From positions 1-64,000 of the forward strand of contig NZ_NMQZ01000006.1 of NCBI RefSeq assembly GCF_002864685.1: 64,000 bases of DNA, read 5' to 3'. Within the stretch, counting starts at the first letter, position 1; the number at the start of each line of letters is the position of its first letter. Under the pieces are notes generated by a model. The model saw nothing but the letters and a program-made list of their open reading frames with translations. It made no database searches and was not told the DNA's origin. Position numbers and translations under genes: made by a program. Below, piece after piece: positions 25,012 to 32,373 of this stretch. The stretch is from Alloalcanivorax mobilis. GTDB lineage: Bacteria > Pseudomonadota > Gammaproteobacteria > Pseudomonadales > Alcanivoracaceae.

Positions 25012-25608
25012 ATGTTGGTTTCCGCACACCAGAAACGTCATGCCGGCACGCTGACCGCAACCTTACTCACGCTGGTGCTGCTGGCCGGTTGCTCGGATTC
25101 GTCTTCGCCGAGCGACGACACGACATCCCGGGAACCCTCACCCACGGCGCCGGCCGACCAGATGCCCGCAGGGGGGCAGGTCTCCGACCGCAAAGACGCC
25201 GCGGAGCCGGTGTCGCCGACCCGGGGCGGGGATGGCTCGGAGATTACATTGAACGCGCTGACGGAGGGCGACATCGGCGAGGCCGGTCTTTCCGGTGAGC
25301 TGGGTTGCCAGTTCACCACGGCGGGCGGGGAGGTTCTGTTGCTGGCCAAGGGCAATGTGGATTCGTCCGATGCGGCACAGGGTGTGGTGAAGGTCGCCGG
25401 TTATGTGGAGCGCGTCGCCGCGCCTGGTGGTTTCGATGGCATGACGGATTCGCCCACCTTCAATGGCAAGGGCAAGACGGTGCGCATTGAGGTCACCGGT
25501 GAGCCCACCGAGGGCGGGGAGTCGCCGCCCAGACCGGCCTCCTTGACCTACGACCGGGCCGATGGTGCGCAGCGTGACTGGCAGGGCGAGTGGCGCTGCG
25601 GGCCGTAG
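25012..25608 (+). CDS. Hypothetical lipoprotein
   Basis: A 198-residue protein with a lipoprotein signal peptide (LLTLVLLAGC lipobox, cysteine about residue 25), then a low-complexity Ser/Pro/Thr/Asp linker and a globular part with two further cysteines (GCQFTT and WRCGP). No family recognised. RBS AAGGAGG is perfectly placed before the ATG at 25012. Four bases separate its stop from the ATPase start, so the two are probably cotranscribed. Confidence 0.75.
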   Translation: MLVSAHQKRHAGTLTATLLTLVLLAGCSDSSSPSDDTTSREPSPTAPADQMPAGGQVSDRKDAAEPVSPTRGGDGSEITLNALTEGDIGEAGLSGELGCQFTTAGGEVLLLAKGNVDSSDAAQGVVKVAGYVERVAAPGGFDGMTDSPTFNGKGKTVRIEVTGEPTEGGESPPRPASLTYDRADGAQRDWQGEWRCGP

Positions 25609-25612
25609 CGCG

Positions 25613-26188
25613 ATGAAGCTGAGGTTCGTGATTACCGGCGGACCCGGCGGTGGCAAGACCACCCTGCTCGATGCTCTGGCGGCGCGCGGCTATCGCGTCA
25701 TGCCGGAAGTGGCCCGGCGTATCATCAAGGGGCGGTTGGCGGCGGGGCTTGCGCCGCGTCCGGACCCTGTCTGCTTTGCGCGCGCCATCCTGAATTCGGA
25801 TATGCAGCAGTATCAGGCCGCGACGGCCCATGACGACATCACCTTCTTCGACCGGGGCGTGCCGGATGCGCTTTACATGCTGGACCTGGAATCCGCGATC
25901 ACGGAGGGAGAGGCCGCCGAATTGATTCAGCGGTTTTCTTACAATGATCGGGTGTTCCTTCTGCCGCCCTGGGAGGCCATCTACGGCACGGATACCGAGC
26001 GCGATCAGACCTTCGAGGAGTCCGTGGCGGTGTTCGAGGGTATCAAGCGCTGGTACTCGCGGTGGGGGTACGACACGGTGGAGGTGCCGCGGGCCGGGGT
26101 GGAAGCGCGGGTTTCGTTCATTCTAAAGGCCCTTGGTCACCCACGCCGAGATTCGGTGAGCATGGTGGCTGCCCCGCGCTCGTATTGA
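25613..26188 (+). CDS. AAA_28-type P-loop ATPase (host-composition copy)
   Basis: A 191-residue paralogue of the cassette ATPase at 16.4 kb with the same landmarks: Walker A GGPGGGKTTL, then RRIIKGRLAAGLAPRPDPV, FFDRGVPDALYMLDLE, and LLPPWEAIYGTDTERDQTF. Identity looks high throughout, except for an extra C-terminal tail of about 15 residues. Base composition is GC-rich, unlike the cassette copy, so the two did not arise by recent local duplication. The substrate of this family is not established. It follows the lipoprotein gene by four bases. Confidence 0.85.
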   Translation: MKLRFVITGGPGGGKTTLLDALAARGYRVMPEVARRIIKGRLAAGLAPRPDPVCFARAILNSDMQQYQAATAHDDITFFDRGVPDALYMLDLESAITEGEAAELIQRFSYNDRVFLLPPWEAIYGTDTERDQTFEESVAVFEGIKRWYSRWGYDTVEVPRAGVEARVSFILKALGHPRRDSVSMVAAPRSY

Positions 26189-26256
26189 CGCACGTTCGGG
26201 GTGGCGTACAACTCGAGCAATTATTGAACATTCAAGAGGTTCGCCGCGACGCCGGT

Positions 26257-26583
26257 TTAACCGATAGCGAGTGATTGAATCTTGTCGTTGCCAGTTTCGA
26301 ACACGTAGCGAAGCACCGCCGGGCTGCCGGGGAAGTTGCCCGACACCCGGGCGCGAACAACAACGCCTGTATCATGCTCTTCCATTTCCAGGGGGTCCGC
26401 CGTATAGCTGTACTTCTTCTTGGCTTCGATAAACCAATCGGTGATCTCGGCGATCCCGTTGTAGGTATGCTTCTCGTCATGAACGGCAGCGTCCGGGGCG
26501 AAGCAACGATCCAGTGAAGCGCTGTCCTTGTCGTTGCTGAGCTGGAAGAAGAGAGCGATGGGCGCCGGGAAATGAATGGCCAT
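26257..26583 (-). CDS. SnoaL/NTF2-like domain protein
   Basis: A 108-residue protein of the NTF2-like/SnoaL fold: FFQLSNDKDSASLDRCFAPD and the HDEKHTYNGIAEITDWFIEA segment are the usual cone-fold helix and strand. Members include ketosteroid isomerase-like enzymes and ligand-binding proteins, so no reaction can be assigned. It is divergent from the HxlR regulator, an arrangement in which HxlR commonly controls the neighbour. Confidence 0.8.
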   Translation of the reverse strand: MAIHFPAPIALFFQLSNDKDSASLDRCFAPDAAVHDEKHTYNGIAEITDWFIEAKKKYSYTADPLEMEEHDTGVVVRARVSGNFPGSPAVLRYVFETGNDKIQSLAIG

Positions 26584-26676
26584 TGGCGGTTCCTGTGGTG
26601 GTGAATGGATGGTCCTGAAGTTTGATCAGGGCGCGTCCATTCATCAAGAACGCACTGCTAAGTAAGTGGGTTACCT

Positions 26677-27006
26677 ATGGGTAAGGGATACACGCCGGAG
26701 ACGGCGGCGGCCGATGTGGCGGCGGCGTTGAAGGTCCTGGAAGGGCGCTGGAAGCTGATTCTTCTTTTTCATCTTTTTGGTGGACAGGTGCGCCGCTATT
26801 CGGAGCTGAAAAAACGCATTCCCGGCATCTCGCAGAAGATGCTGGCGCAACAGTTGCGTGCGCTGGAAGCGGACGGCCTGGTGCGAAGAACGGTCTACCC
26901 GGAAGTGCCGCCCAGGGTGGAATATCAGCTTACCGACTGGGGCCAGGCCCTGTGCCCGGTGTTGGATGGTCTGCTTTCATGGCGCGAGAAGCGGCATTCT
27001 CAATAG
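26677..27006 (+). CDS. HxlR-family transcriptional regulator
   Basis: A 109-residue winged-helix protein of the HxlR family: ALKVLEGRWKLILLFHLFGG, the LKKRIPGISQKMLAQQLRAL recognition region and the VPPRVEYQLTDWGQAL wing. Members act as repressors or activators that often respond to aldehydes, quinones or redox stress. There is no cysteine of the YodB type near the N-terminus. The region before its ATG contains TTACC and GGTAA half-sites (26671-26684) that overlap the start, a plausible autoregulatory site. Divergent from the SnoaL-like gene, its likely target. Confidence 0.88.
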   Translation: MGKGYTPETAAADVAAALKVLEGRWKLILLFHLFGGQVRRYSELKKRIPGISQKMLAQQLRALEADGLVRRTVYPEVPPRVEYQLTDWGQALCPVLDGLLSWREKRHSQ

Positions 27007-27105
27007 TCGGTTGTTTGATCTCCCAAGTGATCCCCTGCGGACAGCGCGATCGCGGGAAAGGCGCGAAACAGTTTTTTTCCTGTGATCAGCTTCAGGTTCA
27101 GCCCG

Positions 27106-27285
27106 CGGGTCTTTTTGCAGCAGCGAGATCACATCGTCGGTCTGGTCCGTTGGCAGGTACAGGTAGGCCATTGTATTGGTGTCCGCGACGTTCACTCTCT
27201 GCCTTCGTTTCTGGCGGCATTGATTCCATCGCGGGCCGTCTGCTTGAGTTGTTGATGACGGCCAAAACGATTACGTTCGCATTGA
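27106..27285 (-). pseudogene. VapBC-type toxin-antitoxin remnant (PIN-domain start and antitoxin tail)
   Basis: On the minus strand a GTG start at 27195 begins VNVADTNTMAYLYLPTDQTD and LLQKDP, the first ~30 residues of a PIN-domain ribonuclease with its first catalytic Asp. After that the frame loses all similarity. Just upstream, a frame ending in TARDGINAARNEGRE and overlapping the GTG looks like the tail of the cognate antitoxin. Both are incomplete, so this is a broken locus. It occupies most of the 333-bp gap between the HxlR gene and the next toxin-antitoxin pair. Confidence 0.6.
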
Positions 27286-27309
27286 CGTACGTACTGGAAA
27301 GCGTACACT
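27282..27309 (+). promoter_or_regulatory. Promoter of the second YefM/YoeB pair
   Basis: TTGACG at 27282-27287, 16 bp spacing, TACACT at 27304-27309, followed 31 bp later by the antitoxin ATG. Repeated GTAC tetramers (27288-27306) across the spacer resemble the short palindromes bound by YefM-type antitoxins. Confidence 0.55.
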
Positions 27310-27339
27310 GTGTCGGCATGAACTTATCAGAGGTGCGTC

Positions 27340-27582
27340 ATGACCGGCATTACCGCAACTGAGGCGCGCAGCAATCTTTACCGGTTGATCGATGAGACCG
27401 CCGAGTCCCATCAGCCTATCGTGATCCTGGGTAAGCGGAACAAGGCGGTCCTGGTGTCCGAGGAGGATTGGTCCGCGATTCAGGAAACACTCTATCTGCT
27501 GTCCGTACCGGGGATGCGGGAGTCAATTCGTGAGGGGATGGATACCCCCGTGGATGAATGCGGCAAGGAGTTGGATTGGTGA
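27340..27582 (+). CDS. yefM: YefM/Phd-family antitoxin
   Basis: An 80-residue antitoxin of the Phd/YefM family. ITATEARSNLYRLIDETAES is the DNA-binding N-terminus, QPIVILGKRNKAVLVSEEDW and LYLLSVPGMRESIREGMDTP the rest. It is only distantly similar to the YefM at 23.3 kb. The stop overlaps the toxin's GTG start (GTGA), so translation is coupled. Confidence 0.92.
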   Translation: MTGITATEARSNLYRLIDETAESHQPIVILGKRNKAVLVSEEDWSAIQETLYLLSVPGMRESIREGMDTPVDECGKELDW

Positions 27583-27842
27583 CATGGAAGTTGGTTTACA
27601 CCAAACAAGCCCAAAAAGACGCAAGGAAGCTGGCTTCAAGCGGCCTCAAGCCGAAAGCCCAGGAATTGCTGACACTGATCGGTGAGGACCCGTTTCGCAG
27701 GCCGCCTCCGTTTGAAACGCTCATCGGTGACCTTTCCGGGGCGTACTCGCGGCGTATCAACATTCAACATCGTCTGGTTTATCAGGTGCTTGAAAACCAA
27801 CGCGTTGTGAAAGTGCTTCGCCTCTGGAGCCATTACGCCTAG
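27579..27842 (+). CDS. yoeB: Txe/YoeB-family toxin
   Basis: An 87-residue ribosome-dependent mRNA interferase of the Txe/YoeB family: TWKLVYTKQAQKDARKLASS, then the PPFETLIGDLSGAYSRRINI active-site region, QHRLVYQV and the C-terminal RLWSHY, with catalytic-type Glu, Arg and His/Tyr positions preserved. The start is a GTG overlapping the antitoxin stop. It is convergent with urtE, nine bases away. Unlike the YoeB at 23 kb this copy looks intact. Confidence 0.92.
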   Translation: MTWKLVYTKQAQKDARKLASSGLKPKAQELLTLIGEDPFRRPPPFETLIGDLSGAYSRRINIQHRLVYQVLENQRVVKVLRLWSHYA

Positions 27843-27851
27843 CCCCTGGCC

Positions 27852-28547
27852 TCAAACCGTCAGATATTTCTTCACCAGGCCGTCATTCAATTCCCCCACG
27901 CCCCCTTCCGCCACCTTGCTGCCCCGGTCGAGAATCGCGAAGCGGTCGGCGACGGCGCGGGCGAAGTGCAGTTTTTGTTCCACCAGCAGAATGGTGAGGC
28001 CCTCTTCCCGGTTCAGGGTTTTGATCACCCGGGCGATCATGTCGACGATGTTGGGCTGGATGCCTTCGGTGGGTTCGTCGAGGATCAGCAGCTTGGGGCC
28101 GAGGGCGAGGGCGCGACCGATGGCCAGTTGTTGTTGCTGGCCGCCGGAGAGGTCGCCGCCACGGCGGTGGCGCATTTCATGGAGCACCGGGAACAGCTCG
28201 TAGATGCGCTCGGGAATTTTACGGCTGCGGTCGGCGCGCGCCTGCAGGCCGGTTTCCAGGTTTTCTTCCACGCTCAGCAGTGGGAAGATTTCCCGGCCCT
28301 GGGGCACGTAGCCGATGCCGGCGCGGGCGCGCTCCTCGGCGGCTTTTTTGCTTAGGTCCTGGTCCTGAAACCCAATCGCGCCGGAGGCCACCGGTAGCAA
28401 CCCCATGATCGATTTCAGCAGGGTGGTCTTACCCACGCCATTGCGCCCCATCACACACAGGCATTCGCCTTCGGGCAGTGCAAGGTCCAGATCCCAGAGG
28501 GTGTGGGATTGGCCGTAGAATTGGTTCAGGCCTTGGATGTTCAGCAT
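27852..28547 (-). CDS. urtE: Urea ABC transporter ATPase UrtE
   Basis: A 231-residue ATPase of the urea importer. Walker A GRNGVGKTTL near residue 36, the signature LSGGQQQQLAIGRAL and Walker B LLILDEPTEGIQPNIV are complete; the GIQPNIVDMIARVI stretch is typical of UrtE rather than LivF. It is the last urt gene. The 105 bp before it contain a heptad inverted repeat that separates it from urtD, so its expression may differ from the rest of the operon. RBS GGAG lies before the ATG. Confidence 0.93.
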   Translation of the reverse strand: MLNIQGLNQFYGQSHTLWDLDLALPEGECLCVMGRNGVGKTTLLKSIMGLLPVASGAIGFQDQDLSKKAAEERARAGIGYVPQGREIFPLLSVEENLETGLQARADRSRKIPERIYELFPVLHEMRHRRGGDLSGGQQQQLAIGRALALGPKLLILDEPTEGIQPNIVDMIARVIKTLNREEGLTILLVEQKLHFARAVADRFAILDRGSKVAEGGVGELNDGLVKKYLTV

Positions 28548-28570
28548 TTTTTTCTCCGTAGGGGGCGGTG

Positions 28571-28664
28571 GAAAGTTAAAAGTTGAAAGTTAAAAGGCGC
28601 GAGCACGGCCGTGCGGTCGGCACGGCTTCTGCCGCGTTTCAACTTTTAACCTTTAACTTTCAAC
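28571..28664. repeat. Heptad-armed inverted repeat (AAGTTRA family), element E
   Basis: Left arm 28571-28596 (AAAGTTA AAAGTTG AAAGTTA type), right arm 28637-28664 (AACTTTT, AACCTTT, AACTTTC). The loop carries the conserved core in the form CGCGAGCACGGCCGTGC. It lies inside the urt operon between urtD and urtE, and the last codons and stop of urtD lie in its right arm. Confidence 0.8.
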
Positions 28665-29519
28665 GTTTTCCCCGAGATAAACCTCAATCACCTTCGCGTC
28701 GTTCTGCACATCCTGCATGCGGCCTTCGGCGAGCACGCTGCCCTGGTGCAGCACGGTGACGGTGTTGGCGATGGAGCGGATGAATTCCATGTCGTGTTCG
28801 ACCACCATTACCGAGTGCTCGCCGGCCAGGGATTGCAGCAGTTCGCCGGTGCGTTCCACTTCCTGGCGGGTCATGCCGGCGATCGGTTCGTCCACCAGCA
28901 GCAGTCGCGGTTTCTGCATCAGCACCATGGCGATCTCCAGCCATTGTTTCTGCCCGTGGGAGAGCGCGCCGGCGGGGCGGTCCCGTTCGGCGAGCAGGCC
29001 CACGGTGTCCAGGGTGCTGGCCATCCAGTCCCGTTGTTCGCCGGTGATCGGGGCGAGCAGGGCCTGCCAGGGGCCTTTCGGGCCGGCCATGGCCAGTTCC
29101 AGGTTTTCCAGGGCGGTATGCTCGGGGAACACGGTGGGTTTTTGAAATTTTCGGCCGATGCCGGCGGTGGCGATGTCGGTTTCGCTGAGGCGGGTCAGGT
29201 CCAGGGTCTGGCCGAAATAACAGGTGCCGTGGTCGGGCCGGGTTTTGCCGGTGATCACGTCCATCATGGTGGACTTGCCGGCGCCGTTGGGGCCGATGAT
29301 GCAGCGCAGCTCGCCGGGTTCGATGTACAGCGTCAGGTCATTGAGCGCTTTGAAGCCGTCGAAGCTGACGGTGATCTCTTCCATGTAGAGAATGTATTTG
29401 CCGCGCGCGTCCAGTTCGCCGGGTTGCACCGGGCGAACCCCGGAACGCAGCGGCGAGAACACCTGGTCGCGGCGGAAGGTGTCGCGCACGGCGTTGGGCA
29501 ACGAATCAGGCCGGCTCAT
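28653..29519 (-). CDS. urtD: Urea ABC transporter ATPase UrtD
   Basis: A 288-residue ATPase of the urea importer. Walker A GPNGAGKSTMMDVI near residue 75, the signature LSHGQKQWLEIAMVL with the UrtD-typical SHGQKQWLEI, and Walker B LLLVDEPIAGMTRQE are intact. The N-terminal extension of about 40 residues is usual for UrtD. The start overlaps the end of urtC by 14 bases. Its final residues are encoded by a heptad repeat arm, giving the same ES-stop ending as the TetR protein at 10.1 kb. Confidence 0.94.
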   Translation of the reverse strand: MSRPDSLPNAVRDTFRRDQVFSPLRSGVRPVQPGELDARGKYILYMEEITVSFDGFKALNDLTLYIEPGELRCIIGPNGAGKSTMMDVITGKTRPDHGTCYFGQTLDLTRLSETDIATAGIGRKFQKPTVFPEHTALENLELAMAGPKGPWQALLAPITGEQRDWMASTLDTVGLLAERDRPAGALSHGQKQWLEIAMVLMQKPRLLLVDEPIAGMTRQEVERTGELLQSLAGEHSVMVVEHDMEFIRSIANTVTVLHQGSVLAEGRMQDVQNDAKVIEVYLGENVES

Positions 29520-30660
29520 GGGGGCTCTCCTTGTTCGTCGTTTGTGGCGCAGTGGGTGGGGTGCGGCGTTTCCGCTTTAAAAGATCGGAAGCCAAGCCCA
29601 CCAGGCCCTGGGGCAGGAACACGGTGACCGCCACGAACAGGCCGCCCAGCGCAAACAGCCAGGCTTCCGGCATCACGCCGGTGAACACGGTTTTGCCGTA
29701 GTTGACCAGAATCGCGCCGATCACCGCGCCATACAGGGTCGCGCGGCCGCCGACGGCGACCCACACCACCAGTTCGATGGAGTTGAGCGGTGAGAATTCA
29801 CCCGGGTTGATGATGCCCACCTGGGGCACGTACAGCGCCCCGGCGATGCCGGCCAAAACGGCACTGAGAGTGAAGATCCACAGCTTGTAGTGTTCGGTGC
29901 GGTAGCCGAGAAAGCGGGCGCGGGATTCGCCGTCGCGTACCGCCAGGGTGACGCGCCCCAAGCGGCTGCCGGTGATCCAGCGGCACAGCACGAAGGCGCC
30001 GGCCAGAGCCAGGGCGGTGGCGATCAGCAGCGCCACCCGGGTGCTGTCCGCCTGCAGCGAGAAACCGAGGATGTCCTTGAAGTCGGTGAGCCCGTTGTTG
30101 CCGCCGAAGCCGAACTCGTTGCGGAAAAACGCCAGCATCAAGGCGTAGGTGAGCGCCTGGGTGATGATCGACAAGTAAACGCCTGTGACCCGCGAGCGAA
30201 ACGCCAGCCAGCCGAACACGAACGCGAGCAGGCCCGGCGCCAGGCCGACCAGCAGCAGGGTCAGGCCGAAGTGGTCGGAGGCCTGCCAATACCAGGGCAG
30301 TTCCTTCCAGTTCAGGAACACCATGAAATCAGGCAGGTTGGGGTTGCCGTAGACGCCGCGATCACCGATCTGGCGCATCAGGTACATGCCCATGGCGTAG
30401 CCGCCCAAAGCGAAGAAGGCGCCGTGGCCGAGGCTGAGAATGCCGCCGAAGCCCCACACCAGATCCAGCGCCAGCGCCAGCAGGGCGTAGCACAGGTACT
30501 TGCCCAGCAGGGTCACGGTGTAGCTGCTCACGTGCAGCGCCGAGTCCACCGGCACCAGCAGGTTAAGCAGCGCCACCAGAATCACGGCGCTGAACAACAC
30601 GCCGATGAACACTTTGGCGGCGCGGTCGGTGAGCGCGGTTTTCAGGTCCGAGTGTCGCAT
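29506..30660 (-). CDS. urtC: Urea ABC transporter permease UrtC
   Basis: A 384-residue membrane permease. The LivM/UrtC motif LDLVWGFGGILSLGHGAFFA (about 64-83) is followed by the UrtC-specific insertion with FLNWKELPWYW, and the GNNGLTDFKDILGF and AVRDGESRARFLGY segments are also diagnostic. About nine hydrophobic segments are visible. The ATG at 30660 overlaps the urtB stop (TAATG-type junction). It couples to UrtD and UrtE for ATP-driven urea import. Confidence 0.94.
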   Translation of the reverse strand: MRHSDLKTALTDRAAKVFIGVLFSAVILVALLNLLVPVDSALHVSSYTVTLLGKYLCYALLALALDLVWGFGGILSLGHGAFFALGGYAMGMYLMRQIGDRGVYGNPNLPDFMVFLNWKELPWYWQASDHFGLTLLLVGLAPGLLAFVFGWLAFRSRVTGVYLSIITQALTYALMLAFFRNEFGFGGNNGLTDFKDILGFSLQADSTRVALLIATALALAGAFVLCRWITGSRLGRVTLAVRDGESRARFLGYRTEHYKLWIFTLSAVLAGIAGALYVPQVGIINPGEFSPLNSIELVVWVAVGGRATLYGAVIGAILVNYGKTVFTGVMPEAWLFALGGLFVAVTVFLPQGLVGLASDLLKRKRRTPPTAPQTTNKESPHEPA

Positions 30661-32252
30661 TACTCCTCCGCTGCCCGGCCGCGCTGCGGAAACAGGCCGC
30701 GCGGTTTGCGTTGAATAAACAGGATGATGAACACCAGGATCACGATCTTGGCGAGCACCGCGCCGGCCATCGGCTCGATCAGCTTGTTGGCGATGCCCAG
30801 GCCGAAGGCGGCGGTGAGTGTGCCCCACAAATTGCCGACGCCGCCGAACACCACCACCATGAACGAATCGATGATGTAGGCCTGGCCCAGGTTGGGCCCC
30901 ACGTTGGTCAGTTGCGCCAGAGCCACGCCAGCAATGCCGGCGATGCCCGAGCCCAGGCCGAAGGTGAGCGCGTTGACCCGCTCGCGGCGGATGCCCAGGC
31001 CACGGGCGGTATTGCGGTTCTGGCTGACGGCGCGCACCTGCAGGCCGAGCCGGGTTTTTTTCAGCACCAGTTGCAGAAGCAGAAACACCGCCAGCGCGAA
31101 GAAGACGATATAGAGCCGGTTGAAGGTGAGCGAAAACACCGGGTTGATTTGCAGCGCGCCGCTCATCCACTCCGGGGTGACCACGGTGCGGTTGAGCGGT
31201 GAGAAGATCAGCCGCACCGCCTGCTGCAGAATCAGGCTGACGCCGAAGGTGGCAAGCAGGGTCTCCAGGGGGCGGCCGTAAAGAAAGCGGATCACCAGCC
31301 GCTCGATCAGCACGCCGGCGAAGCCGGACACCAGAAACGCGGCGGGCACCGCCACCAAGAGCGACCATTCGTGCCCTTGCGGAAAGATCTGTTGCACCAT
31401 GTAGGTGGTGTAGGCGCCGAGCATGATCAGCTCGCCGTGGGCCATGTTGATCACGCCCATCACGCCGAAGGTGATCGCCAGGCCGATGGCGGCGAGCAGC
31501 AGCACCGAACCCAGGCTGAGGCCGAAGAACAAGGTATCGGCCATCTGGTAACGTTCGGCCCGGGCATCAATGCTGGCCAACGCTTTTTGCGCGGCGCGTT
31601 TTTCACTGCTGGCATCGGTTTCAGAAAAACGGTCGCGCAGCACATTGCGCACCGCTGGTTCCAGGCTGCCGGCGACCGCGTCGATGGCGTTCAGGCGCAC
31701 CGCCAACTCGGTGTCCGGGTTGCGCAGCACGGCGATGTTCAGAGCGGTGTCGATGACGCCGCTGACCAGCGGGTTGTCTTCCTCGCGCTGCCGTTCGCGC
31801 AGGGCATCGAGCACCACCGGGTCGTCGTTGCCCACCAGCTGGCTGGCGGCGGCGCGGCGTTCCAGCGGATTGGCGCTGGCCAGCGCCGCCACCGCGCGTA
31901 AATTATGAATCAGCTCGCGAAGGCGGTTGTTGATCACCACCGGGCGCGCGTCGCGGCTGCCCACGGTGCCCAGCGCTTCGCCGCTGATCGGGTCTTTGAG
32001 AACCCAGCCGTCGCCGCCTTTTTCGCCGAGTACGATGCGCTGGTTGGCGCGATCTTCCACCAGTTCGCGACTCTCCAAGGCATCGAGAATCACCGTTGCC
32101 TGGGGGTCGCCGGAGCGGGCGATTTGTTCAATCGCCTGCGCCTTATCGTCAAAACTCCGGCTGCCAAGGCCGGCCACCGCCTCGTGCAGGTCGGCACGGG
32201 CCAGCCCACTGGCACCGATCAGCACCAGTAATAAAATCAGAACCCTGGGCAT
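30660..32252 (-). CDS. urtB: Urea ABC transporter permease UrtB
   Basis: A 530-residue permease. After a signal peptide (RVLILLLVLIGASGLARA) come about 220 periplasmic residues with helical repeats (LHEAVAGLGSRSFDDKAQAI onward), the extra domain that distinguishes UrtB from LivH, and then about eight membrane helices with GVMGVINMAHGELIMLGAYT. Length fits the long UrtB type. It follows urtA after a gap with a terminator-like hairpin and overlaps urtC. Confidence 0.94.
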   Translation of the reverse strand: MPRVLILLLVLIGASGLARADLHEAVAGLGSRSFDDKAQAIEQIARSGDPQATVILDALESRELVEDRANQRIVLGEKGGDGWVLKDPISGEALGTVGSRDARPVVINNRLRELIHNLRAVAALASANPLERRAAASQLVGNDDPVVLDALRERQREEDNPLVSGVIDTALNIAVLRNPDTELAVRLNAIDAVAGSLEPAVRNVLRDRFSETDASSEKRAAQKALASIDARAERYQMADTLFFGLSLGSVLLLAAIGLAITFGVMGVINMAHGELIMLGAYTTYMVQQIFPQGHEWSLLVAVPAAFLVSGFAGVLIERLVIRFLYGRPLETLLATFGVSLILQQAVRLIFSPLNRTVVTPEWMSGALQINPVFSLTFNRLYIVFFALAVFLLLQLVLKKTRLGLQVRAVSQNRNTARGLGIRRERVNALTFGLGSGIAGIAGVALAQLTNVGPNLGQAYIIDSFMVVVFGGVGNLWGTLTAAFGLGIANKLIEPMAGAVLAKIVILVFIILFIQRKPRGLFPQRGRAAEE

Positions 32253-32324
32253 GATGCTTCCTCGCGTTCTTGATGGCGGGGTGAGCCTTCACCCCTGAAA
32301 ACGCCCGGCGGGCATTCTTCAGTG

Positions 32325-32351
32325 AAAAAAACGGGCCGGCGCACCGGCCCG
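32325..32351 (-). terminator. Rho-independent terminator or attenuator after urtA
   Basis: On the minus strand an 8-bp GC stem (CGGGCCGG and CCGGCCCG) with a short TGCG loop is followed by seven T. It lies 23 bp after the urtA stop and before urtB in the same direction, so it probably lets binding protein be made in excess while some transcripts read through. Confidence 0.82.
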
Positions 32352-32373
32352 CGGGGTTGCACGTTGGCGGCGG

